Assembly: GCA_001972305.1 (NCBI GenBank) | Contig: BDDD01002376.1 | Span: 124,001 to 188,000 of the forward strand | DNA: 64,000 bases | From: Cephalotus follicularis | Lineage: Eukaryota; Streptophyta; Magnoliopsida; Oxalidales; Cephalotaceae | Reading direction: 5' to 3' | Shown here: positions 45,926-55,859 of the stretch, piece by piece | Numbering within the stretch: the first letter of the stretch is position 1 | How the letters are laid out: each line of letters starts with the position of its first letter | Program-made: the position numbers and the translations under genes | Notes under the pieces: generated by a model | Database searches by the model: none | What the model was told of the DNA's origin: nothing | The model's input: the letters and a program-made list of their open reading frames with translations, nothing else

Positions 45926-46159
45926 AGTTTTCTATAGTATCCACCCATTAAATGTCTCAGCCAGATTATTGTCAATGATGTCACATCTTGGGATCATGCT
46001 AAAGTAAGCCTTGCACCAGAACTTAGGGTTCTTCTTCATCATGTCTTCACAAGCTTTCCCACCGTTATAGCCTTTAATTATTTCCATGTTCATCTCAAAG
46101 GTGGGGATGTTAGTAGACTTTGATGCAATCCAAAACAGTCTCTTCAGCTCACCACCAAC
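45926..46159 (-). pseudogene. MULE transposase core, second part
   Basis: The frame continues across the solo LTR (GGELKRLFWIASKS, MEIIKGYNGGKACEDMM) to CDIIDNNLAETFNGWIL, the conserved C.. DNN.SE.FN motif of MULE transposases. Then copia 3 gag begins abruptly at about 45925. Confidence 0.88.
46155..46159. repeat. Target site duplication of solo LTR, left
   Basis: CCAAC, matched by 48169-48173. The MULE reading frame is continuous when the LTR and one copy are removed. Confidence 0.93.
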
Positions 46160-46350
46160 TGTAACGCCCCAACCATCCCCCTTATCGCTTTAGCATTTAT
46201 TGCATCTTTTCGTCATGGTATCCAGATATATTGAATAATTATTGTGCATATGGATATTGATGGAGTGGAGTATTTCCCATACTTATATGGATTGATTGTA
46301 TGTTTGTTTATTGTATTGATAGTGCATTGGGGTAGAGTTAGTGAGAAACC

Positions 46351-46358
46351 TATAAATA
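46351..46358 (+). promoter_or_regulatory. Putative TATA box of solo LTR
   Basis: TATAAATAG lies about 190 bases into the LTR and is followed by a TCTCTCC-rich stretch, as in active plant LTR promoters. Confidence 0.65.
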
Positions 46359-46600
46359 GAAGTCTAAACTCTATTTCATTTAATTTTCTCTTCTCTCTCC
46401 TCTCTCTACCCAAAATCACCCAAAACACCCATATTGACTATTTGACACGAAAAATTGAAGGGGAAGAGTTATAGATTGATCAGAGACTTGATTGACACAA
46501 AATTGGATCTCCACAAACCAAGATCTAGGATGGAAATGATTTGAAGAAAAGAGTTGAATTTGCAAAGTTTTTGGCAAGAACCCTAGTTTCTGTTGTGCCA

Positions 46601-46850
46601 AGCGTCAACGCCCACGTTCAAAGCGTCATCGTTTAGCCTTCTTTCATAAAGGAAATCGTTTTCAAACTGATGGCGCTTTGCTTCTTTGGGAGTGCTTAGC
46701 CTAAGCGGCGACGCTTAGTCCTTAAACGTCGCTGCTTAGTCCAGCTTTCCAAACTTTCTTTCAGCTTTGTACCAAAGCACTAACGCTCACAACTTAACTG
46801 ACGACGCTTTAGCGCAAAGCGTCGTCATTTAAGACCAAGACGTCGCTGCT
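46601..46850. repeat. GCGTCGACGC-type array, diverged, in solo LTR
   Basis: Units such as GCGTCAACGC, GCGTCATCG, GCGGCGACGC, ACGTCGCTGC, GCGTCGTCAT and ACGTCGCTGC have centres near 46606, 46627, 46709, 46730, 46823 and 46844. Three pairs are 21 bp apart. Many units have GTCGNC or GTCGCT instead of the strict palindrome, so symmetry is weaker than elsewhere. Confidence 0.7.
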
Positions 46851-47023
46851 TTGGCAGGCAGTTTTTCGTAACTGATTTCAAAACATATTTTTCAAAGGAT
46901 TTTTCTACCGGGACCTTTCCTATGCTCGTGTACAGTGATAGCTAGATTTCTTTCCAGGTTTTAAAGATAGTATAGCATGGGAAAAAGGTAGTGATCATAG
47001 TAGAGTCTAGTCGAGTTTCATGA

Positions 47024-47480
47024 CTAACCTAGAGCTGTGTGCAACCTTCGAGAGGTTAGATTTCCCCGTCCTAGAGTTGTGTACCACCTTTGGGGGACCT
47101 AAGACTCACGTTAGCTGCTATCAATGGAACGATTGATCTAGAGTTGTGTGACACCTAGGGGGGATTTAGACTTGTATAACCCTAGAGTTGTGTGCCGCAT
47201 TCTAGAGGGTTATGCTCATGTGTAGTGAAGCCATGTAACTAACCTTAGAGTTGTGTGTCACCTTCGGGAGGTTATCGTTCTTGTCTTAAAGCTGTGCACC
47301 ACATTGGGGGACTTGAGACTTACGTGAGCTACAGAATTGATTGATTGAGTGAATCCGTAACTAGTCGAGTACCTATGGGTTACACATAGGCGATTAGTTC
47401 TGTTTGGAGTTACCGTCTACGATAAGCAACTGGATGTTCTAAATATTGAGCTGTGTGCCACCTATTTATGGGGTGTAGAC
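47024..47480 (+). repeat. Seven-copy hairpin repeat family in solo LTR
   Basis: The phrase CTAGAGTTGTGTGCCACCTT (with variants) occurs near 47029, 47071, 47138, 47181, 47244, 47286 and 47447. It is framed by short arms that are complementary but differ between units: CTAACCT/AGGTTAG, GTCC/GGAC, ATC/GAT, ATAACCCT/AGGGTTAT, TAACCT/AGGTTA and GTC/GAC. The seventh copy has no clear arms. Confidence 0.82.
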
Positions 47481-48168
47481 TTACGGATATTGATTGTTGG
47501 TTAACTACTTATATATACTGGTATGGGACAGTGTATATATCCAGTCAACCGCTCGTTTGTTTGATAGATTGATGAATAGGGGTGTATGATTAGTTTAATG
47601 GTCTATATATATGATGGTATCGGATAACTATATATGTGGATTTGTTAATCGTAATTGTACATGTATATTACTATGACATGCCTTGATAAAATATGTTATT
47701 TGTTCATATCATCAATATAGGGGTTGAGTTTCTACAAGGCCTTTGAGCTGACCCATCCTTTGGGATGGGGCATTTATATATGTTCACGCACAGATAGATT
47801 AGGGGCTAATGGCTGTGGACATGGACAGGGAGATAACTAACAGTACAAATGCATGGAGCCTGGACGCATAGATGCCATAGATTATGGTTTATCGTATAAG
47901 CTATGCATTGTATTGAACTGTTTGCATTGTAAGGAATTGTAAAAGATTGTACGGATTTTTATGGAGCAGTAAGAATTGTTATGTATTGTTATCGAATGGT
48001 TTAATGTTTAGAATAATTGAATGGATTACGCACATATTGTTAAAGTTTTAAGTTTCTATGGATTTATGCTGTATAGGGTAGGCTTTAACTAGTACCAAAC
48101 TCATGGATTAAGTGACTGATCATACGTTAGTAACATCTTGGGACCCCCTACGGGTTCAGAGTGTCACA

Positions 48169-48173
48169 CCAAC
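48169..48173. repeat. Target site duplication of solo LTR, right
   Basis: CCAAC, matched by 46155-46159. Confidence 0.93.
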
Positions 48174-48817
48174 ATGTTTATTACACCAGTTATGGTACAC
48201 ATGTCTCACACATAACCTATGCTCAACATCAGGTATCAATTCTTCAAGTACATTCTTCAAACCCTGACAACGTAAAGGAAAAAAACAAGGAAAAAAATTT
48301 AGTAGCAACAAAAAACATCATTTCTGGTCAAATATAAGTAGAAAAAAATAAATAAAAAAACAGAGGAAAAAAAACAGGTTCAGATTTTAATACATTTGTC
48401 TGGCCAGATATGATGGTCAATCCTTGCCCAGTGGTGCTTCCAATATCATCCATCAACAGCTCAATGAACCATCTCCATGAATCTATGCATTCAATTTCAA
48501 CCATAGCTCATGCAATAGAAAATATTTGGTTGTTTCCATCCCTCCCTATTGCAGCCAATAGCTCACCCTTACATAACCCCCTCAAAAATAATCAATCCAC
48601 CCTAATGATGGGTCTACAACCAGCCCTCCATCCCATCTTGCAAGCACTAAAGCATATGTAAATTCTTTTAAACAACAAGGGTCCATCAGGATTGCCACCA
48701 ACGCTTGAAGTTTGTATCGTAACTGTACTACCAGGATTTGTCCTAGGCAACTCTTCCCCATAATCTCTAAGCATGCCAAATTCAGCTCTATGGTTACCCT
48801 CCATTTCCTTAATCACC
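48169..48817 (-). pseudogene. MULE transposase DDE core, first part
   Basis: Readable motifs are RAEFGMLRDYGEEL, CRPIIRVD, KGELLAAIGRDGNNQIF, DSWRWFIELL and, after an intron (48264-48393, GTATTA...TTGTCAG), GLKNVLEELIPDVEHR and CVRHVYHNWCNKHV. The first catalytic Asp (IIRVD) is present but a stop follows it. The second, normally in ISDQQKG, is Gly here (ISGQ). The exon ends at the solo LTR target site. Confidence 0.88.
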
Positions 48818-50146
48818 CTAGACCTGGCCATAGTACATTTGGTATGCTTGACAAACACATTGAGTTCTTTCTATGTTTGGTGAAGCTATTATCCTATCCT
48901 TATATTCTTTTACAATGAATTTCTCTATTACTCTTTTGTTTCTAAACTTGTGACTGCACACATGCTCATTGTGGTATGTTTGAATTTGGAATTGATTGTT
49001 ATTTCTTTCTATGCGTGCATACACAACCCATGGACACTTCTTAGGATCAACACACTTTGTTTGCACTCTATGCGTGTTATTAATAGTTAAATTTATATCA
49101 ACCCTTCTAGCAATAGAGTATTTTGTCAAGGCATGCCTAAACTGCTTCACACTTTCAAATATCATGCCTACTTCAAAATGGGGTGTCTTTTCAGTAGGAT
49201 TATAATGTAGATATCTAGGCTTCCTCTTAAAAGGTTCACCATCTTCACTATCTTCGGTGAATTCTCCCATAGCATCAGATGAGTAGTATTCACTCACAAA
49301 TCCATCTTCTTTGTTGCTACTGCCATCATCTAATATAACATCAACACTACCAGGTTCAGCTCCTACATCACCGTCATTATGTGCAAAAATTATGGGCCTA
49401 AATTGTATGTTAGTCTTAACTCAACAAGATGCCCAGCTCTATTCTCTGAACGTATAATTTCTTGGTCACTATTGTCACTTCACAACTCCCCTTCCTCTAA
49501 AATTTCATCATCTTCACCACTAACCTCACCAACATCACTCTCAACAGCCCCCTCATAATGAGTGACAACTTCTACAAAGTCTACATGACTAACATGTGCA
49601 TTTAAAGCATTTTCAACAAAGTCGGTAGTATTTAAGACACTGCAAACAACTACATCTACACAATTTAATTCATTGTAGACTAAGTCAATGGTGATATCAT
49701 GGACCGCCACATCATATAGGCCATTATGGACTAAGCCATCAATTGAGTCATGATGGTCCACAACATCACTTAAGTGCTGGTCATGGGCAAGTAACATCAA
49801 GGGGTCACGGACCACTATATTTGGGACTTCATCTTGATTTTCAAAGTAAACCTTTAGGTTCACAAGCTAAGAAATTCCTTGTGGAATTAGTAGCACAGTC
49901 ATTATATATCAGCCTTAAAACCTTATGCAACTCCAAACCAGGGACCTTATAGTGCATCTTTACACCATTTTCATAGCCTAAATCTTTAGCTATCCCAATC
50001 AATTCAAAATAAGAAATACGATCAACATAATACTCATCATATGTAGTGTCCATTCCGTTTTCATACTCTCACCTATCGTCTGAAAGCCATCCCCCATGGA
50101 AAAACTTTAGAGAAACTTCCTCACAATTGAGTTGGTGCTGCACCAT
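48818..50146 (-). pseudogene. MULE transposase N-terminus: PB1-like, acidic, MuDR domain
   Basis: The start at 50146 gives MVQHQLNCEEVSLKFFHGGWL. After an in-frame TGA the PB1-like sequence DRISYFELIGIAKDLGYE and KVPGLELHKVLRLIYND follows. A frameshift near 49855 leads to VYFENQDEVP and a long acidic stretch. After more lesions comes the MuDR domain: FEVGMIFESVKQFRHALTKYSI, KKCPWVVYARI, HNEHVCSHKF. It probably binds the element ends. Another frameshift near 48850 leads into the catalytic part. Confidence 0.9.
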
Positions 50147-51116
50147 CCCTGCGTAAAATTTCAGCAAATCAGATAGAGAATAAGTAATTAGTAGAACAAG
50201 AGAGTAATATGTGAATTATTTATACAATCCGATAGACAAATATTCCCTAGACCCGATGCATCCACACACTAAAAATCACACTTCCATTGAAATCTCATCA
50301 TGATTAAGATGGTGGTTCAGTTAATGATGGGACATTGGATGCTCAATACATTACATATTTACATTAACAATGCTGTGAGTGCCTTATTTTAGGTGTATTA
50401 CATATTTACATATTTATTGCATATATATACATTAACAAAGCTAAGTGACAGGTGATAGAATTGTGTTTGTCAATGTCATTAAAAAACTACAAAATTAAAG
50501 AAGAACCAAGATTCATTTTGAGAAATTCAGGCATTATTATTTTCTTTTACTTTAAACCGCATCAATTGGTGATTTGGCACTAAAAATAAACAAAACTCAA
50601 TTTAGGGCAATGTACTTGATCCCTTTACCAAAGTCTTTTATACCATATATTGTAGATAAAAAAGTTGACGGCAACATCAAGAAATTAATCACAGATCAAT
50701 CACCCCACTACTATTGCCAAATAAACTGCTACGTCATTAGCACATTATTGATTTAGTAAAGGGTTTTCTTTACCATTTGGAAAAAAAAAAAACTTAATCA
50801 GAGAAACTTCGTACGCCAAATCTAGGGAACTATACATACATCAAAAAAGGAGTGAAGACCAAAAAAAAGAATGATAAGCACAAACAAAGGAATCACTAAA
50901 ACAACAATCAATCAAAATTCAAAAAGACAAATTATTTTATGGTTCATATTGACTTTAGCCTGAATTTTTTATATTTATACTTAATTATGTTAACTGTGAG
51001 TTAATTACCTCATTGCTTAAAGATCATAGAGATGCGGCAAACTCAACTTGTTTCAAATTAAATTTTTTTTACCTCTGAAAATTTCTCCACAAAGTTTCGA
51101 TAGAACTACATAAGGC
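50147..51116. other. 5' flank of the MULE gene
   Basis: AT-rich sequence upstream of the transposase start, with no convincing ORF. A MULE terminal inverted repeat would be expected somewhere here but I could not identify one. Confidence 0.45.
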
Positions 51117-51275
51117 ATATATACTAAATTGGTATCTCAATTTTTGCTCCATTATGCAATCAAATATATGAACTTTTGATATCATCATATAGGTATATAA
51201 ACTTTGGATATCATCATCATATTATTATTATTATTTACCTCTGAAAATTTCTCCACAAAGTTTCAATAGAATTAG
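51066..51275. repeat. 40-bp direct repeats around the left inverted repeat
   Basis: A run beginning TTTACCTCTGAAAATTTCTCC and continuing through CACAAAGTTTC occurs at about 51067-51106 and again at about 51234-51273. The two copies bracket the left terminal inverted repeat of the PRP19-exon element. They are too long to be a transposon target duplication. Confidence 0.7.
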
Positions 51276-52930
51276 ATTAAAAAAAAAAGTGATTTGGCAA
51301 CGACTAATCAGAATCCAAGTTACTGCATGTCTAGGAATTGCAATTCTTTTATAGAACCTTTGGAAAAGAACATCTAAAAAAGAGTACATATTTGCCTGGT
51401 CAAGTGTTGAGCAATAGAAAATCCCCACTAGACATAAGAAAAAAAAAATGTATTTGTAATAATTTGCATAAAAGAAGGGTATGCCATCATCCAAGAATCA
51501 TACAGAGATACTAGGAAATTTAGTTTTGCAACAATGTTGTACTTCTATATCATAAGATATAAAGATTGTTGACTATTGGTATCAACACAAGTAGGTGCTA
51601 GAAATTTATTTCGTGCATCTCTTCAAAAGGAAAATGCAATCAAGAACGCAAATCCAGCTTGTATTAACCATTAAAGGAACACAACCTTTTTTTTGCTAAT
51701 TTCCACCAATAATTTGAGCACTAAAAGAATTAAAATGGTGTATTAAATGACGTAAATGATGAAACTATATGTACTTTTTAAGTATTCTAATTTTTGCAGT
51801 GAGGACTATCAAATTATAAGTTTCAAGTGCGTGTAAATGCATTTGGGTATCAAGATGATTGCGAAAAAAACATATATTTGAAATTTAGACTCATAATGGC
51901 TTGCCTTATCTACTGAACCCATCAAAACTAAATCGCCCTGAACTACAAATTTTACACTATTAACCTACACAAAAACAATGTGCAATCAGCCAAAAATTCT
52001 AAAGAAAATACAGGACAGTGTATTAAACAAAAAGCTTTAAAAAAATAAAAGAAATTAAAAAACCTGCTTCGAGTGACCACTAAGCGTAGACACGATCTGT
52101 CCTGATGGTCGATCAAATAGAACAACATTCGCGTCAACCCCTCCAGTTGCAATGATGTCCTAATATCCAGAAAGAAGAACACAAAGTTTTAATCCTGGCA
52201 ACAAAATTATGAATAAGTCGATAATCATCACCAGTGGGCATCCTAGTTACAGATCATTACACCATATTCATAATTAGACCACAATCACAATTTAAAGTTT
52301 GGTTTATAGGATATTCTCGCTATTAAAATTGATAATAAGTTAAAAATCTATGAAATATTTTTACATATGGACAAGAGATTGAAAAAAAAGAGAGACTCAA
52401 GGGTTTAACAAACTGATCACCGCAACAAAGTAACCACTCCAAATTGTGATCGATTTCAAGGAATGATCAAGTAGCCTTCATATGTTTGTGATTTCGAACA
52501 CCAAATTGTGATCGATTTCTCCCTGTTCAATCAAACATGGATTAAGAGGTTCTGAAATGGGGGTTTTCGATGTAGGGTATTTAGGGGATTTTCATGATTT
52601 TGGATTAAGCGCAATTCATAGGATTGTGTCTTGTTTGGTGGGAGATATCAATGAATCATGATGGAATTATGTTTTTAGATTACCTAAAATTCATGGAATC
52701 GTGTTTTTTTAAAAGCAAAGTGTTGTCACGTGGCAATCTATCCCAGTTAAAGTCAGCAACGACAAGTTACGTCAGTAACTGATAGTCTCTTTTGTATAAT
52801 TTAACAGTAAATTAATTGAGCTACTGATTTTAACTTATTTTAAAAGTTCATATGCCTATACGGTGATACTCAAAGTTCATATATTTAATTGTATAATGGA
52901 GCAAAACTGAGGTACTAATTTAGTATATAT
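51117..52930. mobile_element. Inverted-repeat element carrying a PRP19 exon (Pack-type)
   Basis: Arms of about 89 bp (51117-51204 and 52842-52930) are inverted copies: the left begins ATATATACTAAATTGGTATC, the right complement ATATATACTAAATTAGTACC, and similarity runs to ATRAACTTT. The 1.6 kb between them contains one exon of a cellular gene with its splice borders. The arrangement resembles a non-autonomous DNA transposon that captured a gene piece. The superfamily is not clear: no 8-11 bp or 2-3 bp target duplication could be set with confidence. Confidence 0.65.
52064..52159 (-). pseudogene. Captured exon of PRP19/MAC3 (WD40 region)
   Basis: The minus-strand translation is [17 protein letters not shown] then [15 protein letters not shown], 32 codons. 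I recognise this as a WD40 blade of the plant pre-mRNA processing factor 19 (MAC3/PRP19, a U-box E3 ligase of the spliceosome-associated NTC). It is bordered by ATATTAG before and CAG/GTTTTT after, which are proper splice sites, so it was taken from genomic DNA, not from mRNA. No other exon of the gene is visible within 1 kb. It may be spliced into transcripts but cannot make PRP19. Confidence 0.85.
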
Positions 52931-53140
52931 CCATTTTTTAATATATACATTGTATTATTGTTTGGATCATTAATTTTTATACGACATATTTGTAATTATT
53001 ATCTAATAAAATATAAGTTTACTAAATAATTTATACCCATTGATGTGGAAAAAATTAAGTCGAAAACAACACGTGTCCTCATGCAAGCACTGCCAGATGT
53101 CCAAGTGACAAGGATTGATGAATTAAAGGCAGAGGAAGCC
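52931..53140. other. AT-rich spacer
   Basis: About 210 bp between the Pack-type element and the Tat element LTR. Nothing recognised. Confidence 0.5.
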
Positions 53141-53178
53141 TGTTGATCAACAAAACAGTGACATAAGGAGGATTTTGT

Positions 53179-53289
53179 CTCGGCATAAGTGCCGAGGACC
53201 CGACCAGTAACTCCAGTACAAAAATCATTCTCCTCGGATCCACTCCGAGGACACCATTTGAAGCAACCCAGCCGAGGATACCCTCGGCC
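53179..53289. repeat. Three CCGAGG hairpins in the Tat LTR
   Basis: Perfect inverted repeats are CTCGGCA/TGCCGAG (53179-53196, loop 4), TCCTCGGA/TCCGAGGA (53232-53252, loop 5) and GCCGAGG/CCTCGGC (53272-53289, loop 4). They stand in U3 about 400-500 bases upstream of the TATA box. Confidence 0.85.
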
Positions 53290-53693
53290 ACATAATGGGA
53301 CCTCTATTTCAAGTGCGTATCCGTGGAAGAAGAGGACTTAGAAGCCAAGCGCTGACTATCTCGTTAGCCTCACAGCAGCTCATTTCCTCGGACAGGAGGT
53401 CTCCTCCTCATTTACGGAATGAGGACAGGGAGTTAGCCTAAATTCCAGGGATCCTTATCTTCTAAGTATAGAAGATAAGGATGACTATCAACAAATATGG
53501 AAGATAAGATAAGGATAACGATCGATAAGGAAAGGAGATAATTCAGGTAGAGATAGAATCACAATCAACTGCAAATAAAGAAAAAACGCGACATTATAGG
53601 CGGAGATAAGGGGAATGACCGAGATCCTCGGCATTTCCCTAGGGGATAACAATCACATCCGAATTACACGCTCTAAGAGTTACCCAACATCAC

Positions 53694-53701
53694 TATAAAT
53701 A
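53694..53701 (+). promoter_or_regulatory. Putative TATA box of Tat LTR
   Basis: CACTATAAATACAAG is a near-consensus plant TATA element about 250 bases before the LTR end. Confidence 0.7.
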
Positions 53702-53948
53702 CAAGTTCAACATACTAAACAAAGGTCAGCAATTTTTACAGAGCATTATTTTCATCTGCACCTTGTCTAACTTGAGCGTCGGAGTGTCCCCGGGAGAACA
53801 ACCTCCTGGACTTCCACCATTGTTGTTACCTTGTGCAGGTGTCCGAGATCAACATCTTCCTCAAGGCATCATTGACAAGTGTTTCTCTCTACAAATAAAA
53901 GTCCTCCACGTAGGATACTGTTGAGAGAAGGATTTCTGTATCAACAGT

Positions 53949-53966
53949 TGGCGCCGTCTGTGGGAA
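53949..53966 (+). other. Primer binding site of Tat element D (not Met tRNA)
   Basis: TGGCGCCGTCTGTGGGAA follows the LTR by two bases. This start of the internal region is typical for Tat-group elements and differs from the TGGTATCAGAGC type of all other elements here. I do not assign the tRNA. Confidence 0.8.
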
Positions 53967-53990
53967 ACGCTGAAAAAGTCATCAATAACC

Positions 53991-55859
53991 ATGCCTCCGA
54001 GGAAGAATACCCTAGTTGGAGCCAGTGGCAGCCAACAACTCCAGGAGGTCATAGTTCCTCCACCAGAAGCCGTTCAAAAAGTGGCTCAACAACAAGCTCC
54101 CGTTACAGGGGAGCAACTCAATCAGTTCCTGCAAGGATTGGAACGTGTTACTGATCGGTTGGTCACAACTCTATCCAACCAACAACAGCAAGCAGGGCCC
54201 GCTCAGCAAGTGGCCGGAGGAGTATCTGGCCCCCATAGGCCAGAGGTGGAGACAAGGCACCCACGTGGTGCCAGGCGAAACCCGCCGAGGGGAGATGAAC
54301 TTCCCCTTGGGCGGTCAGGGGACAATAATCCCCTGGGAAGGAGGCCTGAGATCAATGCATCTCATAGAGCAGAGTCCTCGACGGCCAGGGATCACCCCAA
54401 CGATCCCAGGAGAATGCATCATCAGCACCAGCCTATGGACGTGGATCCTCGGCAGGACTCTAGGGGGGCAGAGGAGGCACAGGTGCGCTCCAATGCTTCA
54501 CGCAGAGCTGGCACGGCCCGAGGCAGCAGGGTCAATCCCCCAGCTTCATTGGCTGGTGGGTCACGTGTTTCTAGCAAGGTCAGGAACATTGAAGAGGTAG
54601 AGCAAACAGTGCATAGAAGGCTTGCTGACCTGGAAAGAAGGTTTGGAGGAGTGGAACAGCATAGGGGGCACCTACCCGAGGTGCAAAATATTAATGCACA
54701 CCCCTTCACAGCCGAAATCATAGCAGAGCAAGTCCCTAGTGGGTTCCGAAACCCAAACCTTGATAAGTACGATGGGTCCACGGATCCTATCCAACACGTA
54801 CGATCATACATCCAGGCTATGTGGATGTATCAAGCCTCGGACGCCATGCTCTGCCGAGGATTCCCAATGACCCTGATTGGGGCTACCCAGGCCTGGTACT
54901 TTACCTTGGCAAAGAATTCAGTGAAGAGCTTTGATAAGTTCACGGAACTGTTTGTCACAAAGTTCCTCAATAGCACCACGCAGAGGAGAAACTCCACCCA
55001 CCTCATCAACGTGGTGCAAGGCAAAGATGAGACATTAAGAGATTACCTCACTAGGTTCAACAAAGAATCTCTTACAGTGAAGGACCTGGAGCCATCCTTT
55101 GCTCTTGCAGCCTTGAATAATGGGCTGAGGAGCAACTCAAAGTTCACTTTCTCCCTACTGAATAAACCGGCAAAGGACATGGCAGAGTTGCTGAAAAGGG
55201 CAGAAAGATATGTTAACGCCGAGGAAGAGATGTTGGACAGGAAACAAAAGACACCTTGGACTGGCCAACAGGAGGAGAGAAGGGAGCATTCACGAAATGC
55301 TCCCGAGAGAAGAGAGAAGAGGAAGGAGAGGTCAGACCTGTCCAAGGGAGACCTCAGACACAAGCTCTCCAGGCGAGAAGGCACATCCAGGGGTGGGGCA
55401 CCAATACTATCTTACAATACTTTTGCCCCTCTTCTGGACACACATACAAAAATACTTGCAGTGGAGCAAGATAAGGTCCCTTTCCAATGGCCTGAGAAGA
55501 TGAGGGCCCCGACAGAGAACAGAAGTGTGGAGAAGTACTACCGTTATCATCGTGACCACGGCCATGGTACAGAGGAGTGCAGGCAATTGAAAAATCAGAT
55601 TGAGGATTTGATTAGAAAGGGACACCTGCGCAAATATGTTGACAGAGATGCTCCCCAAGGAAGAAGGGAGCAGAGAAGAGAAGAGGCTCCTCGGCAGCAG
55701 GAGCAACAACAACAACAACAACCCAGAGGTGTTATCCACACCATATCTGGGGGGATCGCGTCTGGGGGCGACGATTCTAATGCAAGAAAGGCCTATGGGA
55801 GACAGTCCCTTGCTGTGCAACAAGTCCCTCACAGCAAAAGGCTCAGAACTGGAGGAGAT
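53991..55859 (+). CDS. gag: Tat element D gag
   Basis: The frame opens at ATG 53991 (MPPRKNTLVGAS) and is clear through gag into protease. A Gln/Arg/Pro-rich head of about 230 residues precedes the retrotransposon gag core: GFRNPNLDKYDGSTDP, WYFTLAKNSVKSFDKF, LFVTKFLNST, LRDYLTRFNKESL. A charged stretch follows, with ENRSVEKYYRYHRDHGHGTEECRQLKNQIEDLI near residues 515-550, the knuckle-like C-terminal motif of this lineage. A Gln run (near 55710) follows. This is the longest undamaged coding stretch in the window. Confidence 0.9.

Larger units (their letters stand above)
46160..48168 (+). mobile_element. Gypsy solo LTR in the MULE gene (2009 bp)
   Basis: It starts TGTAACGCCCC and ends GAGTGTCACA, with CCAAC on both sides. 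A TATA box on the plus strand with a CT-rich leader behind it sets the orientation. It carries a palindrome array (46601-46850) and a hairpin repeat family (47024-47480). No internal retrotransposon sequence is left. Confidence 0.92.
40093..50146 (-). pseudogene. Mutator-like (MULE) transposase gene, interrupted
   Basis: A minus-strand autonomous-type MULE transposase can be followed from its ATG at 50146 to its TAA at 40093-40095. In order it has a PB1-like head, an acidic region, the MuDR N-terminal domain, the DDE core, a SWIM zinc finger, a Gly-Arg-Pro basic region, a CCHC-like knuckle and a Gly-rich tail. Two introns with GT..AG ends are visible (48264-48393 and 40195-40311). A solo gypsy LTR and a truncated copia element interrupt it. 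The copia insertion has also removed the part between the DDE core and the SWIM finger. Stops and frameshifts make it inactive. Confidence 0.92.
53141..53946 (+). repeat. 5' LTR of Tat element D (806 bp)
   Basis: Inverted termini TGTTGAT and ATCAACA define the LTR. U3 holds three small hairpins and a TATA box (53694). Words CCTCGG and CCGAGG are frequent. The LTR is followed by GTTGGCGCCG, the start of the PBS. Confidence 0.88.

Noticed and set aside
51108..52940. Exact target duplication and superfamily of the PRP19-exon element
   Set aside because: No 9-bp, TA or TTA duplication could be matched at the arms by eye, so I did not assign it to Mutator, CACTA or mariner.
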